This document shows, one piece after another, positions 1-12,141 of a stretch of DNA of 64,000 nt. Every line of letters starts with the position of its first letter. The first letter of the stretch is position 1. Made by a program: the position numbers and the translations under genes. The stretch lies in assembly GCA_002786025.1 (NCBI GenBank), contig NHNW01000038.1, positions 248,001 to 312,000 on the forward strand, in the 5' to 3' direction. This DNA is from Zasmidium citrigriseum (Eukaryota > Ascomycota > Dothideomycetes > Mycosphaerellales > Mycosphaerellaceae). The notes below the pieces were generated by a model. The model saw only the letters and a list, made by a program, of their open reading frames with translations, ran no database searches and was not told where the DNA came from.

Positions 1-1197
1 TTTGTGACTTTCCAGCGCCTGAAAGAAGGAGGCGATGTAATGGTTGGCGAAGGTGAAGGAAGAGGCTACATCGATGTGTGCGACGGCTTGGGCGTGAGAG
101 CGTTCAAAGTCTCGCATGGGACCTGCACCAAGGGACCGCCAACGCATCACCACAGGGGTAGTATCGCTGGGATCTCGGACTCGCAACCGCCGTATAATGG
201 CTCCATCCAGGGGACTTCCCAAGATCTGGGACCGACCAGCATGAACCGCTCGCTGTCTATATCCCACCAACTGCATTCCACTCCAGGGACACCAGGTGGC
301 ACTACACGGCAGAGCTTCCACTCTAGCCATCCTTCTCCGCTGGTTCATCCGAACGAACCCTGTGTTGTGGACAGCACCGCCTTCTTCCTCCGCGATGAAT
401 TCACGCAGCGGGAAGTGGTCATCTTTGGGGACGTCGAGCCCGATTCTATCTCGTTAACACCGAGGAATAAAATCATCTGGCAGGAAGCTGCGCGGAAGAT
501 TGCCCACGGCATGCTCGGGGGTATCTTCATTGAGTGCAGCTACGACGACAGTCAAGCGGATGCGCTACTGTTTGGCCATCTCAACCCCAGGCATCTGATT
601 GCTGAATTGCAAGAACTTGCTCGACAAGTGGTAGATGCCAAGGCCATGCGAGAAGCTGAAAAGGCGACGAAGAAGAGGAAACGATCCGGTCCTAACGGCC
701 TTGATAATTTCGCACGGAATGCTGTCGCCCTGCCAGAAAGCGAGCGCAAACGGAGTAGAAGTCTGGCAAACAGGAGCGTCCTTGACGACGACAGACGGCG
801 CAGTAGCGTTCCTGAGCACAGCACGCCTGATCTTGGCGCCGCACCAACGTCCACGCCACCTCCAGGAGACTCAATGAACCATTACGAGTTCCACGCGGAT
901 TCGCTCGGCCTTCACGACATCGCGGCCTCGCCACGATCTGTCACATTCCCTCGCGATGGATCCAGCAACCTGACAACCATTCATCACCAGCAAAATCACC
1001 ACAGCACCAGCGAGTTGCCTCTCAGCGGCATTCGCGTAATCATAATACACATCAAAGATACCCTGAAGGACGGACCGCATGTGAGCGAGAACATCCTAGC
1101 ACAGCTGAACGACTACGAAGCGAGACTTCAAGAGGAAGGAGCAGGGCTAGGATGCGAATTTGTGATATCCCAGAGTGGTGAAAGCTATTGGTTCTAA
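1..1197 (+). CDS. PDE1: Low-affinity cAMP phosphodiesterase (class II, PDE1 type), C-terminal part
   Basis: Hydrolyses 3',5'-cyclic AMP and so damps cAMP/PKA signalling. The frame is open from base 1, so the start and the HxHxDH metal-binding core lie upstream of the window. The visible part has the class II phosphodiesterase landmarks: a KVSHGTC segment near the start, then VVIFGDVEPDS, then an IECSYDDSQ...LFGHLNPRHLIAEL block, and near the end VIIIHIKDTLKDGP followed by GCEFVISQSGESYWF. A low-complexity Ser/Lys/Arg-rich insert of roughly 150 residues separates the last two blocks, as is common in filamentous fungi. The stop is TAA at 1195-1197. No intron is needed in the visible part. The family call is strong; the N-terminus cannot be judged. 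Confidence 0.92.
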   Translation, partial: FVTFQRLKEGGDVMVGEGEGRGYIDVCDGLGVRAFKVSHGTCTKGPPTHHHRGSIAGISDSQPPYNGSIQGTSQDLGPTSMNRSLSISHQLHSTPGTPGGTTRQSFHSSHPSPLVHPNEPCVVDSTAFFLRDEFTQREVVIFGDVEPDSISLTPRNKIIWQEAARKIAHGMLGGIFIECSYDDSQADALLFGHLNPRHLIAELQELARQVVDAKAMREAEKATKKRKRSGPNGLDNFARNAVALPESERKRSRSLANRSVLDDDRRRSSVPEHSTPDLGAAPTSTPPPGDSMNHYEFHADSLGLHDIAASPRSVTFPRDGSSNLTTIHHQQNHHSTSELPLSGIRVIIIHIKDTLKDGPHVSENILAQLNDYEARLQEEGAGLGCEFVISQSGESYWF

Positions 1198-4100
1198 TCG
1201 GGATGAGGGAGGGCTGAAACATACCCTAATTGATGTGACGATTGACGATGATACCCAGGATATTCTTATCGGGGAGTATTGATCACTGGGATGGGAGAAT
1301 TTCAGCAAAGAGGCTGCTCTGGCCCATTCTGACCGTGATTGACTATTGAGCATATGCATTATTGACCCTCCGTTGAGGGCGTGTGTGAAAATGGGGAAAA
1401 GCACACTCTGGGACATTGGCGTTTGGATTGTCGATATTGATGAGCATGGGAATGATATCCGCGCAAAGGCAGGGCGCAAAGGGGGATTACGGTGCTATGG
1501 AGCTTGATGTGTATACGAACATGAATTTGATAAGATTGAACACACCTGATAACGGGTGGATGGCAAATGGCGCCTTCTGCTCCAGTGTTATTCGTGTCAA
1601 GAGCACATGAAGTCCCGTTGTGCAAGGTACCTTTGCTCTCGTGCCTCCAGTCTTCTTCTCTGACCGCCATCTCACAAAACGTCAGTCGTGTCAACTAGAC
1701 AGACTTCTCGTGCGGCACCTCGCACAATAGCACGAAAGGTAAATGCCACTTCACCTCACCACAGAGTCACCATCCCTCCTCACCGTCTCCTCTCACTTCC
1801 ATTCTCGGACAACCCAGCCACTTCTTCCGTCGTTCCTTCGTCTCTTGCGACCGTCGACTTGGAGACCCGTACCTATGGATACTCGCGACGTTGCAGATTC
1901 TTTCGCCCGCGACCCGTTCTGATGGTGTCGACTAATCGTCCAAAAACAACAGGAAAGATGGACCTGACCCGCTCATTCCAAATCCTTCTCCAAAATCCCT
2001 TGGCAAAGACCAAAACCGGGCTGCAAAGAGTGCAGTTTGACAAGGTCATCCCTACCACTGCCTTCCTTCGGCCCTGGTTGTCATGGTTGGCCAGGTCCCT
2101 GAAACGCTTGCTCGGGCTCTTTTTTTGTGTTCTGCAACACTTTCGCTTGAAGGTTTTCCGTGAAGAGAAATGATCTGAGAGAGAAGCGAGATGTTGATAC
2201 ATACCGCTTGTTCGACTTGAGTCAGGTCCATCTGGGCAATCGGTCCTTGTTTTCTGGCGGTATCTGCCGGGTTTCAAGGCAGGATTATTCTTCCGTTCTC
2301 CGTAAGGTATTGATTTTATGAAATGAGCCAACAACAGTAATGGTTGACCGCATCTCATGCACAGAACTGCAAAGACTGGGTCTTTCCAGGAACTCGGTCA
2401 TCTGGTCATCCGGTTCGATGGTAAGTTCTCGCGCAATTCGAGAGCACAATTTCTCAAGCCTGTCATTCCGGAGAGTGAAGTCGACAAGCTGGTAGATTGC
2501 GTCTTACTAAGTCGCCGACATATCAAAGTCAAAGTAATGAAGAGTCGAGCACGTGATGGTGTCAAAGAAGGGTGAATAAGAAGTACCTTTGAAGGCGGGA
2601 CAACACCACCAATAGCGTCTTGTTGGTACCTACCTCAACCACAATGTAAGGTCCAGATCGGAAATCTCGGGTCCAGAAGCGCGAAGGCGAAGCCACACCG
2701 ATCCTCCCGCATACAAGGTCCAGCACATCAGACAACGCGGGAGAGGAAGAAGAAGGTCCCATCTTGCAGTTTCGGAGATCTTATCTTGGATGTCAACAAG
2801 CAGGAGTCTGGAACCACCACAAGGTCGAACGCTGCTGGAAGGACGGCACATGGCGTGAATGTGTGGGTAGGTGGGGGAAGCTGTCCGATTCGTGGTGGGA
2901 GCTTGGTTGGAGGTGGGATAGATCCACGGATCCATTGCTTTGGAGATGGATGGCGATGTGGGTGGTGGCGGGAGCTCGAATGCGGTTTTGATAGCTGTGT
3001 ATGCTGAATTTGGACAGCTCGAGGTTTTTTGCATTCAGGTCTATCCGTCCAAGGCTTGGAAGCGTCGTTAGGTTTGATCCTCGGATAGTAGCTGGGCTAT
3101 GGTAGCCTTGCACGTCGATAGTGGTCGACATCATCCAGCAGGTCGAGTCGCTTGCTCAAGTCTTTTCTCCACGAATCAAGCCAACGACCTGAAACGCCGC
3201 GAAAAGCGGAAACGGCAATTGCAGCTGCGAGCAGGGGAGTGCATGCGTTGTTGGTCAAAATGCGGAGAGCAGCAGCAGCGTGTGCGCATTGCAGCGCATG
3301 GAAACGTGCTGCTGGGCCAACGCGAGCGAGCTGGGCGATGATGACGGTGAGAATTGCAAAGCGAGGCGGACGAAAAGATATCGTCGACGGCTTTTGCGAG
3401 GCGGTCCCGGCTATCTGCACATCATGGAGTACGGCAGTAGTCGGCGTTGTTAAGTACTGTGTACTTGCTGGGGGCGGTCGCTAGCGGCATTGTCTAGCAG
3501 GCGGGATGCAGCCAGTGAAGATGGCGCAAGAGGGTTCGTGATGCTTGCTGCTGGCTGCTACTGCACGACACGCCTGGAGGGATGGGGTAGAAGCGAAGGG
3601 CGTGGTACGATAGCTTTATCAGCGCGTGTGGGTGTGGGTTGGAAGGGGTTAGGTGAGGTCGTCCACCTGCTGAATCGATGCTGGGGGCGGTCTTGCCCTG
3701 CATGCTTGGCGGACAAGGTTGCGGGAAAAGGTCTCGATGGGGTGCAGAACGGGCGTTTGAGTTGCGAGGCGTGCCGATAGACTTTGGCATGCGGAGATAA
3801 AACAAGTAGTGGGCTTGGAATGTCAGAAAGGAGTCGGCAAAATGAATGAAGATGATGGCAATTGTTGGCGGTCAGTGGATTGTTGTTGATGATGACGGGA
3901 ATCGAGAAGGAGTTGTGCCGATGACGATGCAATCGGTGAGATGGGTGTTTCAGGATGGCACTGGTCTGTTGGTCTGGAGATGTGGATTTCCCACGCCCTG
4001 AACGCGCAAGCTCGTTCTCACAAGCGCCTGCCCGCTGCCATTCGCCCAGCAGAGAAGGCTGCCGCTGCAGACTCGAGGGCGGAGCGGAAGCTAGCCTCGC

Positions 4101-5781
4101 ACGACAGCGCGTGTAGTAGGGGTGTCTCCACCCTCGCGCACCGCGCAATTGTATGTGCAGCAAGGACTGCGGGCGGGCACAGCAGCAGCGTCGCGCAGGC
4201 GAGGAAGAAATGCAGTGAGAACGTGGCTCTCCTATGCAGACGGCGCTGGCTATGATGTAAACGGTTGCAGGCTGAGAGTTCGCGGGAGCGTTGAGAGCAC
4301 GGAGAAGGTGGATATTGGTGGCCAACTCTGTTTGCACGCGGTAGGCTGTTGATGTTATTTGCTGGCGCGGTGCGTGCTGTGCAGTGATTTTGTTCGATCT
4401 GGGGGGCGGATATATTTGGTGTTTCACAACACGGGATAATCGAGAGCCTCTACTGCAAGGCCAAAGCTTCTTTCCCCATTGCCACTACTTACGGCACTGT
4501 CATCATGGCGGCCTCGCTGGCTGCTGCGGCGGCGGTGGTGAGAGGGCTAGTTTTGTATATTCTAGCTGCGCCGACGTCGAGGGCGGTGGTTCGCCCTGCT
4601 GCAGCGTGTCGTCGTGCGGTGACACGCGCGGGTGCAGTGACGATATCAGATGACAGGAGCGGGCTCGTATTGATTTCAGGCACTTTAAGCCTATCTGGGG
4701 CCAGAGCCGGACGGCAGGGTTGCGGTGGATTGCTCGCTCGCTGTCTCCGCGGGCTCGTCATGGCATGTCCAGATAGTTGTAGAAGAAATGAGAGAGAGAC
4801 AGGTTCCAGAACATAGCCTGATGGCAGCCAGATGGGCGCTGGAGGGCGCAATAGGCGTGATTATGGCATGAGACAGGCGTGAAATTCGAAGTGTTGATGG
4901 CGGCGACGATCCTCTGCGTGCGAGCCGCAGGCTAGCGCTCGGGCCTTTCTGCCATCTGGTGAGAAGACAGCCCTCGCCGTACGCTCGCTGCATCTCCTCA
5001 ATCCTCACCCGACGACACTGCTCTCTTTCTCTTTTGCCCCCATTTTGTCTGTTGTTGTTGCTGTTCATCGACCGTCTGCTGCGTTTTCTGCTCCCCTCGC
5101 CCACGCCCGTCCGCCGCCGCTCGCATTGGAGTCGGCGTCTCCCAACGACACGAGCCCGAGCCCCTAGCCAGACGACACCACCACCACCACCACCTCTCTT
5201 CGCTTCTCACGCCCAGCAACACACACACTACACCACAACTGCTACTTTCGCATCACACGCGGCATATTCACCTGCATTCTACTGCCAGGCAGCTGCTCCG
5301 CTGGTCGCTGCCGCTGATGTCGCTTTGAGCCTCGCTCAGTCCGCTTCGGCAGGACGCTCTTGCTTGAAGGTGCGTGTAACCACTGCCTTTCCTCTCTCTA
5401 ACCGCCTCTTTCACCTGCGTGCCCTCCGCTGCACCACCACCGTCCTTGAGCACTGTTCTGCTACATGTCTTGAACCGCTCCGCCGCCCCGCCGCGCCCTC
5501 ACGCCCGACGCTGTAATAGGGGCCCATCATCTCCACCCATCCGCCAGCGTCAACACCCGCCAATTCACACTCTTTTGCGGGTCTCGACGCTCTTTCCTAC
5601 CCTTCCGACTGCACGAGCATAGCATCCCATCCACTGCACGCCAATACTGACTGCTGGCCGGCCCAGACCCCGACTACATACTTGTAATCACTCCTCGACC
5701 CACCCATCCGCCAAGCCTTACCCGCTTCATTGCTCGACCGCCATTGCATACCGCCGCAGCCCTTCCACCACGGCTGATCCG
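1198..5781. other. 4.6-kb intergenic region with probable Bni4-like gene leader
   Basis: No open frame here resembles a protein; the longest (3558-4427, minus) is proline/serine/arginine-rich and codon-random. By eye the + strand is G-rich over about 2.6-4.4 kb and becomes strongly C/T-rich from about 4.95 kb to the start codon at 5782, which fits a long pyrimidine-rich 5' leader. The last ATG before the start codon is at 5465 and opens a two-codon upstream ORF (Met-Ser-stop, 5465-5473). A six-unit ACC microsatellite lies at 5177-5194. Confidence 0.6.
5177..5194 (+). repeat. (ACC)6 microsatellite in the leader region
   Basis: Six perfect tandem copies of ACC, within the pyrimidine-rich stretch upstream of the Bni4-like gene. 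Probably transcribed but untranslated. Confidence 0.9.
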
Positions 5782-8042
5782 ATGGCTGAGGTACTGCCAC
5801 CTCCTATGCAATCCTCCAGCACCATAACGATGTTGCATTCCCGCCCTTCGTCCTCCGACGCGTTCCAGGGCTCATCACAACAGTATCCGCAATCTCCACG
5901 CCTTGGACAGCAGTCTCGCAGCATGTATAATGGGCAGAACACCGGATACAGAGGCACTTCAGCTGCCCCAGTGCAGCCATACGCCTTTCAGGCGACACCA
6001 CATTTGAGGCAAGAGACGCGGACTGTGTCGGCTCCTTCTACGTCACATGGCGCGGTCGGCGGCCACAGACATGCCCACACCCAGTCGGCCTCGGCTTCCT
6101 CGACGACATCTTCGGACGCCTCATCGCAGCCGTCGGCAAAGGACGATTCAGTAATGGGCTCGCGAAATGGATCCTTAATCAACTTGTCATCGAGTGTGCC
6201 AGACTTGTCACTCACTTCGTTTGACCAGCCCGCGAAGTCTTCTCCCGACCGATACCGTCGACCTGGCCCGAAACGGGTAGAATCTGGCAATGCCACGCCC
6301 AAGGCGTCCCCGCCTCAGTTGGGCGCCTCGACATTCTCGACCACCTCGACCACGCAGCAGGCACCAATGCAGCGCCAAGGAAGCGTCGACGATATGGCAG
6401 TTCCATCGAAGGCCGCAGCTAGATATAGACGACGCAGTTTGAACAATTTGGATACTTCCACCGTACAGGCTGCGACGACAGGTGCTCAGCGATCCGAGCC
6501 ACCGAGGCCACCTGGATCGGAACCGAGTGCGACATCTACGCCAACCACCATCAGACCAGTATCTTTACATGAGCGAAAGGCGAGCGATGACAGCCAGAGT
6601 TCGCAGCGACGAAAGGACTCGGCCCAGCAGGAGAGTGCCAAGTCTTCGGCATCGCTCCACCCAGAACAGAAAGGAGTCCACATTCCACCACGTACCTCGT
6701 CTGAGGCCAAAACGCGCATGAAGTCTCCTTCACCGCTGTCTAAGGAAGCCGTGGAAGCTGACGACCCTACGCCTCACGCTTCACCGCAGAAGCCCAAGAC
6801 GTATGCTGCAGCTGCACAGGCTGCGGTGAGCACACCCTCTCCAGCGGCCGCCCAGCTCGCTGCCGTGTCCGACAAGGACCTTAATAAAGGAATGAAGTCT
6901 CGACTACGTCGTGCCTTCTCGTTTGGCAGTGCACAAGAGCTGAAGAGAGCCGGTGTTGACAGTGGTAACAATGCACCTACTACTCAACAGACTCCAGCTC
7001 AGCAGGCCAGAGAGCAACATCAGCAACACATTGATGAAGAGCTGGATGCAGAGCAACAAGAGATTGCCCGGCGGCAAGAGGCTGCAGGCATTGGCGCAGG
7101 CATCTACTCTGGGCAAGGTGGATTCATCGGCTCAACGGATAATCTGTCCATATCGTCGACGGCTTCTTCAGCCTCAATGATGCTACGGAAGATGGGCCGT
7201 GGAGCCAAGAAGAGTGCTAGAAGCATCAAGGGTCTCTTCCGTCCCAAGTCAGTCATTGGCGTACCAGCCGCCGATGGACCAGTCGCGACGGCAGGTGCCA
7301 CTGTGCAACCGAGTGTCGCTCAGGTGTCCATGGTGACCGTTGAAGCCGAGAGGCAAAAGGTCAACGTCAATGAGCACCCGGGTGACAAGCCGCATGGCAT
7401 CACTGGATTCCCCAAACTCGAGCGTAACTCCCTGGATGCAGTAAGCGGTATCCCGGGCTCGAGGGCATCGGCAGATGGGTCAGACTCTCACTCTCGCCGG
7501 AGCATTGTTGGCAGCGACCGAGATCGTGCTGAGGTGCTCGCTGCCGTGAAGAAGGGTATTTTGAAGCGGTCCGGAACCAATTCGCCAAATGGCTCGCCGA
7601 CGATCAAGCCCACCGATGCAGCAGCCCAGGCTCCGACCATCATCTCCGAGAGCCCAGCATCAAGCATGCCCAGCACACCAAAGGATGGCCAGAGCCGAAA
7701 CGACTCCATGAAGAATGCCACCAACGGGGACTACTTCAGCCCACGTTTAAACACCTTGACCAAGAGCATGCCCGCCACGCCCAATGGCTCTGTCCGGACC
7801 ATCTCTTTTAGCCCACGTATCCAGTTCCACGACGCCTGGTCTAGCTCCGAGTATGACCGCCGGGGAGAGATCGCCACATGCAACCGCCTCACGCCCATGC
7901 TCGCACAACAGATCAAGGAAGAACTGAACACCTTCAAAATGGTATGCCTCTCGCACTCATCTTTTAGTATGCGTTTGACTGACAGTGACCACAGGAAATG
8001 GAAGTCCACGAATCCAGCAAGCCGCACACGCACTTCTTCTAA
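5782..8042 (+). CDS. BNI4: Bni4-like bud-neck scaffold / PP1-targeting protein
   Basis: Two exons, 5782-7941 and 7995-8042 (53-bp intron, GTATGC...CACAG), give 735 residues. Most of the protein is disordered and rich in Ser, Thr, Pro and Gln. The conserved part is the C-terminus: RTISFSPRIQFHDAW, then EYDRR, TCNRLTPMLAQQIKEELN and, across the intron, a tail ending THFF. From memory, yeast Bni4/Afr1 share this block; Bni4 tethers protein phosphatase 1 (Glc7) and chitin synthase regulators to the septin ring. RTISF fits the PP1-docking pattern [RK]-x-[VI]-x-F. Reading through the intron would replace the conserved tail with an unrelated extension to 8160, which supports splicing. The role at hyphal septa or tips is inferred. 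Confidence 0.82.
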
Positions 8043-9484
8043 TGACACCATGCATTTGAAACAAAGAATGCCCGACGACACGTACGACACGACGCAGCGA
8101 TTATCAGCACCGAACGTTTGTGGACGCGCAGCAGTACTTCTATCTCCTTTGACGCGTTGACACGAGTCGGCCATCATTCATAATCTTTCGATAACGGAGC
8201 ACATTCGGGGACATGGGCGGGGCTAAAATGGCGTAGAGGATTGATTGATTGATCGATTGATGGGAAATTTGGGAGAGCAAGAAGCGAGTCCGCGCTGCAG
8301 AGATGAGGCGTCTTTCAACCACACGGGAAATCTTTTCTTGGGTCAATGGGAAGGGGTCTGGTTCAGGAAGGAAGGAAGGAGTGGGGATTGCTTCTAAACT
8401 CTCTGCTGTCTGCCGATGCCGCTGCTGCTGTCGACTTGGTTTTGCTTATCGTCGTCGGTCTCTCGATGGATCGAGGACTCCTTCTGGATTAGCGATTGCA
8501 TACTGCAAAGGGTTTTTCGCACTGGATGGCTTCAATTGGCTCTGGCTATTAACTCGGGGCAAATTCATGGCATGTTTCTTCCTCGCAATTTCTCATCTCC
8601 ATCACAACCATCTGCATTGCTCATGCAAGCAGGTCACACCATATTCAGTGATTGAAGGGGAGAGCTTTGTTGATGAATGCAGATGACACATCAAGGCATG
8701 GCGTTGGCTTGCATTACGTGGCATTGTTTACTCATGTGTGAATAGAAGGAATGAAGGAAAAGTTCACATTCAACTGTTTCATCTTCGAACCCGACTTCGT
8801 CTTTTCCTGCATCGGCCCGCTCCCTTGAAGAACCACATCGATGGGAATTGCTTGATTTCGCTTGGAGACCAGAGTGTTGGAAGATTGTGAGTGAGCGGAG
8901 ATGCATACATATGCAAGTGAAGAAATGCCTTGCATGGCCCCAAACCACCACCGACGATGATGCATTTCCCCAGAAAGGGTACCTTCCTCCGTGGGGTAAG
9001 TTCACAAAAGTCCAACGTCCTTTCTCGGTTGCTGTGACCGACCGTTGCGTCTACCACTCCTTCATCTCCAATGTCAACGGTCGGCTACAGACTCGGGCCG
9101 AAGATAATGAGAAGTAGAGATCACATGACCGTTTAGCGTGCCTGGAAATGCGGAGATAGATTGGCTCGGTTGAGGATGGTGTCGTTGTTTAGTGTGACTG
9201 CACGCCTTCCAAATCACGAGTAGGTGTAGGTGGCGTGGTCGGGTATCGAAGTACCCGAGTATGGATGACTATTGCATCGCATTGCTTTTCTTTGCCAGAG
9301 GACATCTTCTTCACGTCGACATTAGTTCTCCTGCTGGACCTGACAAGACATTGCATTGCATAGGGGCTCGCTTGATCCCTTTGTCTGACGAGGAGGGCAT
9401 ATAAGAAGATCTTCGCCACCTGCATCTCTTCGCCTCCGCGACGTTTGATCTTCCACGCACTCCCGTTGGGCATATACCGCCAGC
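8043..9484. other. Intergenic region: 3' UTR and promoter space
   Basis: 1.4 kb without a credible gene. It should hold the 3' UTR of the Bni4-like gene and the promoter of the small gene at 9485. A short degenerate ATTG/ATCG tetranucleotide run lies at 8240-8261. Nothing else recognised. Confidence 0.6.
8240..8261 (+). repeat. ATTG-type tetranucleotide microsatellite
   Basis: Tandem ATTG units with one ATCG variant, in the likely 3' UTR of the Bni4-like gene. Confidence 0.8.
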
Positions 9485-9817
9485 ATGGCCGCGGTGCTCC
9501 TCGTCCTAGGGGCGGTGGCGATCAAAGAACGAGTTGAGAAGAAGAAAGCCGCCAAGAGGATGGTGGATGATTTGCGGTATCAGGAATTGCAGGCTGAGAC
9601 TGAGAGGAGGCTGAGTTTGGGGAGGACAGAGAGTGGGGAGGTGATTGAGCATGAGGATGAAGGTGAAGAGGAGGATGTGGCCCCGCCGCCGAGTTATGAG
9701 CATGCTGTCAGGACGGAATCAGGGAGGAGTGGCGTGGGAGATGGTGGTTTGCCGGAGAGGTTGGAGAGGAAGCAGTCCAGGAGGCAGAGTATTCGGAAGT
9801 TGATGAAGTTCGGATAG
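9485..9817 (+). CDS. Small PPxY-containing protein of unknown function
   Basis: Single exon, 110 residues, from ATG 9485. Residues 1-14 are hydrophobic (MAAVLLVLGAVAIK), a possible N-terminal membrane anchor or signal. Next come a Lys/Glu-rich helical stretch of about 35 residues, an acidic patch (EHEDEGEEED), the motif PPPSYE at about residues 72-77, and a basic C-terminus (RRQSIRKLMKFG). PPxY is the ligand of WW domains such as those of Rsp5-type ubiquitin ligases, and many small membrane-anchored Rsp5 adaptors have this layout. That role is inference. I do not recognise a named family. The ordered composition supports a real gene. Confidence 0.62.
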   Translation: MAAVLLVLGAVAIKERVEKKKAAKRMVDDLRYQELQAETERRLSLGRTESGEVIEHEDEGEEEDVAPPPSYEHAVRTESGRSGVGDGGLPERLERKQSRRQSIRKLMKFG

Positions 9818-12141
9818 ATGGCGACTGAGGCTCCTTGGACCAATTGGCGGAGCTCATTGTCCATCGCCTCCTCGTACTGGATTTGCGAATGGCCGGCCTC
9901 CTTCTTCGATGCCAACGAACAAGAGTACGAATGACTCTCCCCAACGATAATCTTGGACCGTCAACCTGGCTTCCAAAGAACGCTGCACGACCTCTGGGTT
10001 CTCCGATTTGATAACCAGCATAGGATCTAATGTTTTTCTGCACATGAGCTCAAACGAAACGAAACGCAACGCAACGAAACAGGGAGGGATGCAAAGTGAA
10101 TGATGATGGAAGGATAAGATGACCGTGGTGCGAAGGAGACGGCTGAGATTGTACATACCGTTTGGTCCCAACTAGTGGCAAAAATGAGCAGTGATTCCTC
10201 CTCTTCAAGCTCAACGGCAGACAGTAGCCACCTCTTTCTCACCAACATCTCAACTCTCGCACCTCGCCGGTCTGCGGTCGATCAACGGGTGCTGTGTTGT
10301 CAAAACAACAACACAACAACAGCGGAGAACAGTCATGTGGTCACCCGCGGAAGCCCAAAGACTCCCAAAGACATGGATACCCTCCCTTCCCACCCGCACC
10401 GTCCTGCCACGCGCTTAGCAAGATTTCGCCATCTCCTTCTGTTGATTCGATCTCTGCCGAAGACCTGTCAATGTCTGTCATCGGTCCAGACTTCATCACA
10501 CACATCGTCATTCGCGTGCTCGGTCCTTCCTTCTGCATGTGCTCGCGCCGGGCGTTTCTGGTGTGGAGTGGTGATCCAACCTGGCTGATCGACGGGTGTC
10601 ACGTTGATCTTCTGCTGCGTGTGGGCTTGTTTGAGAGACGGAGAGAAGACCGCATTGGTTGGATGCTTGCCTTTCATCAGGCGGTTTGTGCCGGAGATTG
10701 GTAGATTGTGACGAAGATGAAGGGTCTTTTCCTGAGCAGTCACAGCTCCGATATGACTCCCAGGATCGCATCCGGCATCGGCAGAGCAAAGTCTCTCGTG
10801 CCGGCATTCCTGTGGCCTGGTCTGGTATCCCGTCTGTCGCCGGGTATTGTGGAGTGGATGGGGAGAATGAGGAGTCGAGGCCGCAGACCGCTGATGGTGC
10901 CGGTGGAGAAAGATCTTGGTCTCTCGTATGTGATGGCGGCCCAAGGCATCCATCTGCTCCATCGACTGCTGGGTCTTGATACGTCCGTAGTCACCATCTT
11001 GTCGGTGAAAGAGTCACAACCTCATCTCGCCCAACCAAGCCTCATTTCGCACCAGCACCCACGAACAAAATAGCAACAAAGGCAAGGGAAACAGAACTCA
11101 ATCCAACTTTCCCACCTCATCCCCTTGTTGAGAGCCCCGTCTCCTTCGTCTCTCCGCCCTGTCTGGTTGTGAGATTGGAAAGGTCAATGCTCGCCCTGTC
11201 TTCAACAACCTTCTTCCTTTCCTCTTCTTCACCCTATGCAAGTCAGCAGCACATGCAAGCAAGGGTCCAAGAGCATCACATCTTGGTCAGGCGACCACTC
11301 CGTTCGACCTGTGAGAGGCGGGAGAAAGAAGATGTTGCGCTGTTCTGAGAGACCTTGTTACTCGTACCTCCTTTGTCGGCCAATGAAGACGTCGACGAGC
11401 AAGTCCGTAGGCAGGGGCAACCCATTGGCCGCCAATGGCACGGCGAGAAAATCGAGAGGAAGGAGCGTTGGACACGTTGCACAGCGTCACCGTTACTACC
11501 ACCACATGTCGCTGCATGGTATTATTTACACCTCTCTCGGCCAATCCTTCCCCTGCTCGATGTGTTGTGCTGTTGAACAAAAAAGTCAATGAAGTCATGG
11601 TTTTCAAACCAATCGTCTGTTCGCTCTCCCTTCGAGAGTCCAGCCCTCAGAAAGGGAGAGCAACAGACGCTGTTTGTATTGAGACAAGCGAAGAAACACA
11701 TTGCCATTCGTCGCTCCGTTTTTCCCATGCTACCCATTAGTCGTACGTAGAACCCCCTTCCTTCATGCAGCCCCATTCAAATGCAAAACTTGACAAGCAC
11801 AATAGCCGCCCTTGGTATCTCAACGAGTACAGTACAGTACAGTAGTGGTGGTGTCAAAGGTACAGAAAGCAGTTGAGAAGCAGAGCACTGCTTTCCAAAC
11901 TTGTAGTAGTGTCAAAAAGGCGATTTGCGCCGTAGTGGTGTGGCCTGTATGCAAGTCCTAATGCAGACCGAAGATGTCGTGCAAGCGTTGCAGCGTATCA
12001 GCATGTTCAGCCATCGTATTTCATTAAAGGCCGTGGATGTAGCAGTAAAACTCCATCGCTGAAGGTGGTTGGTTGCCCAAGTCTTCTATTCGCCCGGAGG
12101 AAAACGCCAGTAGTACCCGTTTGGATGAGGATGAAGCAGAA
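9818..12141. other. Intergenic region between 110-aa gene and Q/Y-rich gene
   Basis: 2.3 kb. No gene I would call. On the minus strand, about 9850-10250, there are coding-like fragments with a plausible intron (donor GTATGT, acceptor GTGCAG), but several frames are open and no complete protein emerges. The right part should hold the 3' UTR of the minus-strand gene ending at 12142. An AGTAC repeat lies at 11826-11844. Confidence 0.45.
11826..11844 (+). repeat. AGTAC pentanucleotide repeat (about 3.8 units)
   Basis: Tandem AGTAC units in the 3' flank of the minus-strand Q/Y-rich gene. Confidence 0.85.

Noticed and set aside
3558..4427. 289-codon minus-strand ORF as a gene
   Set aside because: Composition of a shadow frame (Arg, Pro, Ser, His), no recognisable block, and it lies in a G-rich stretch.
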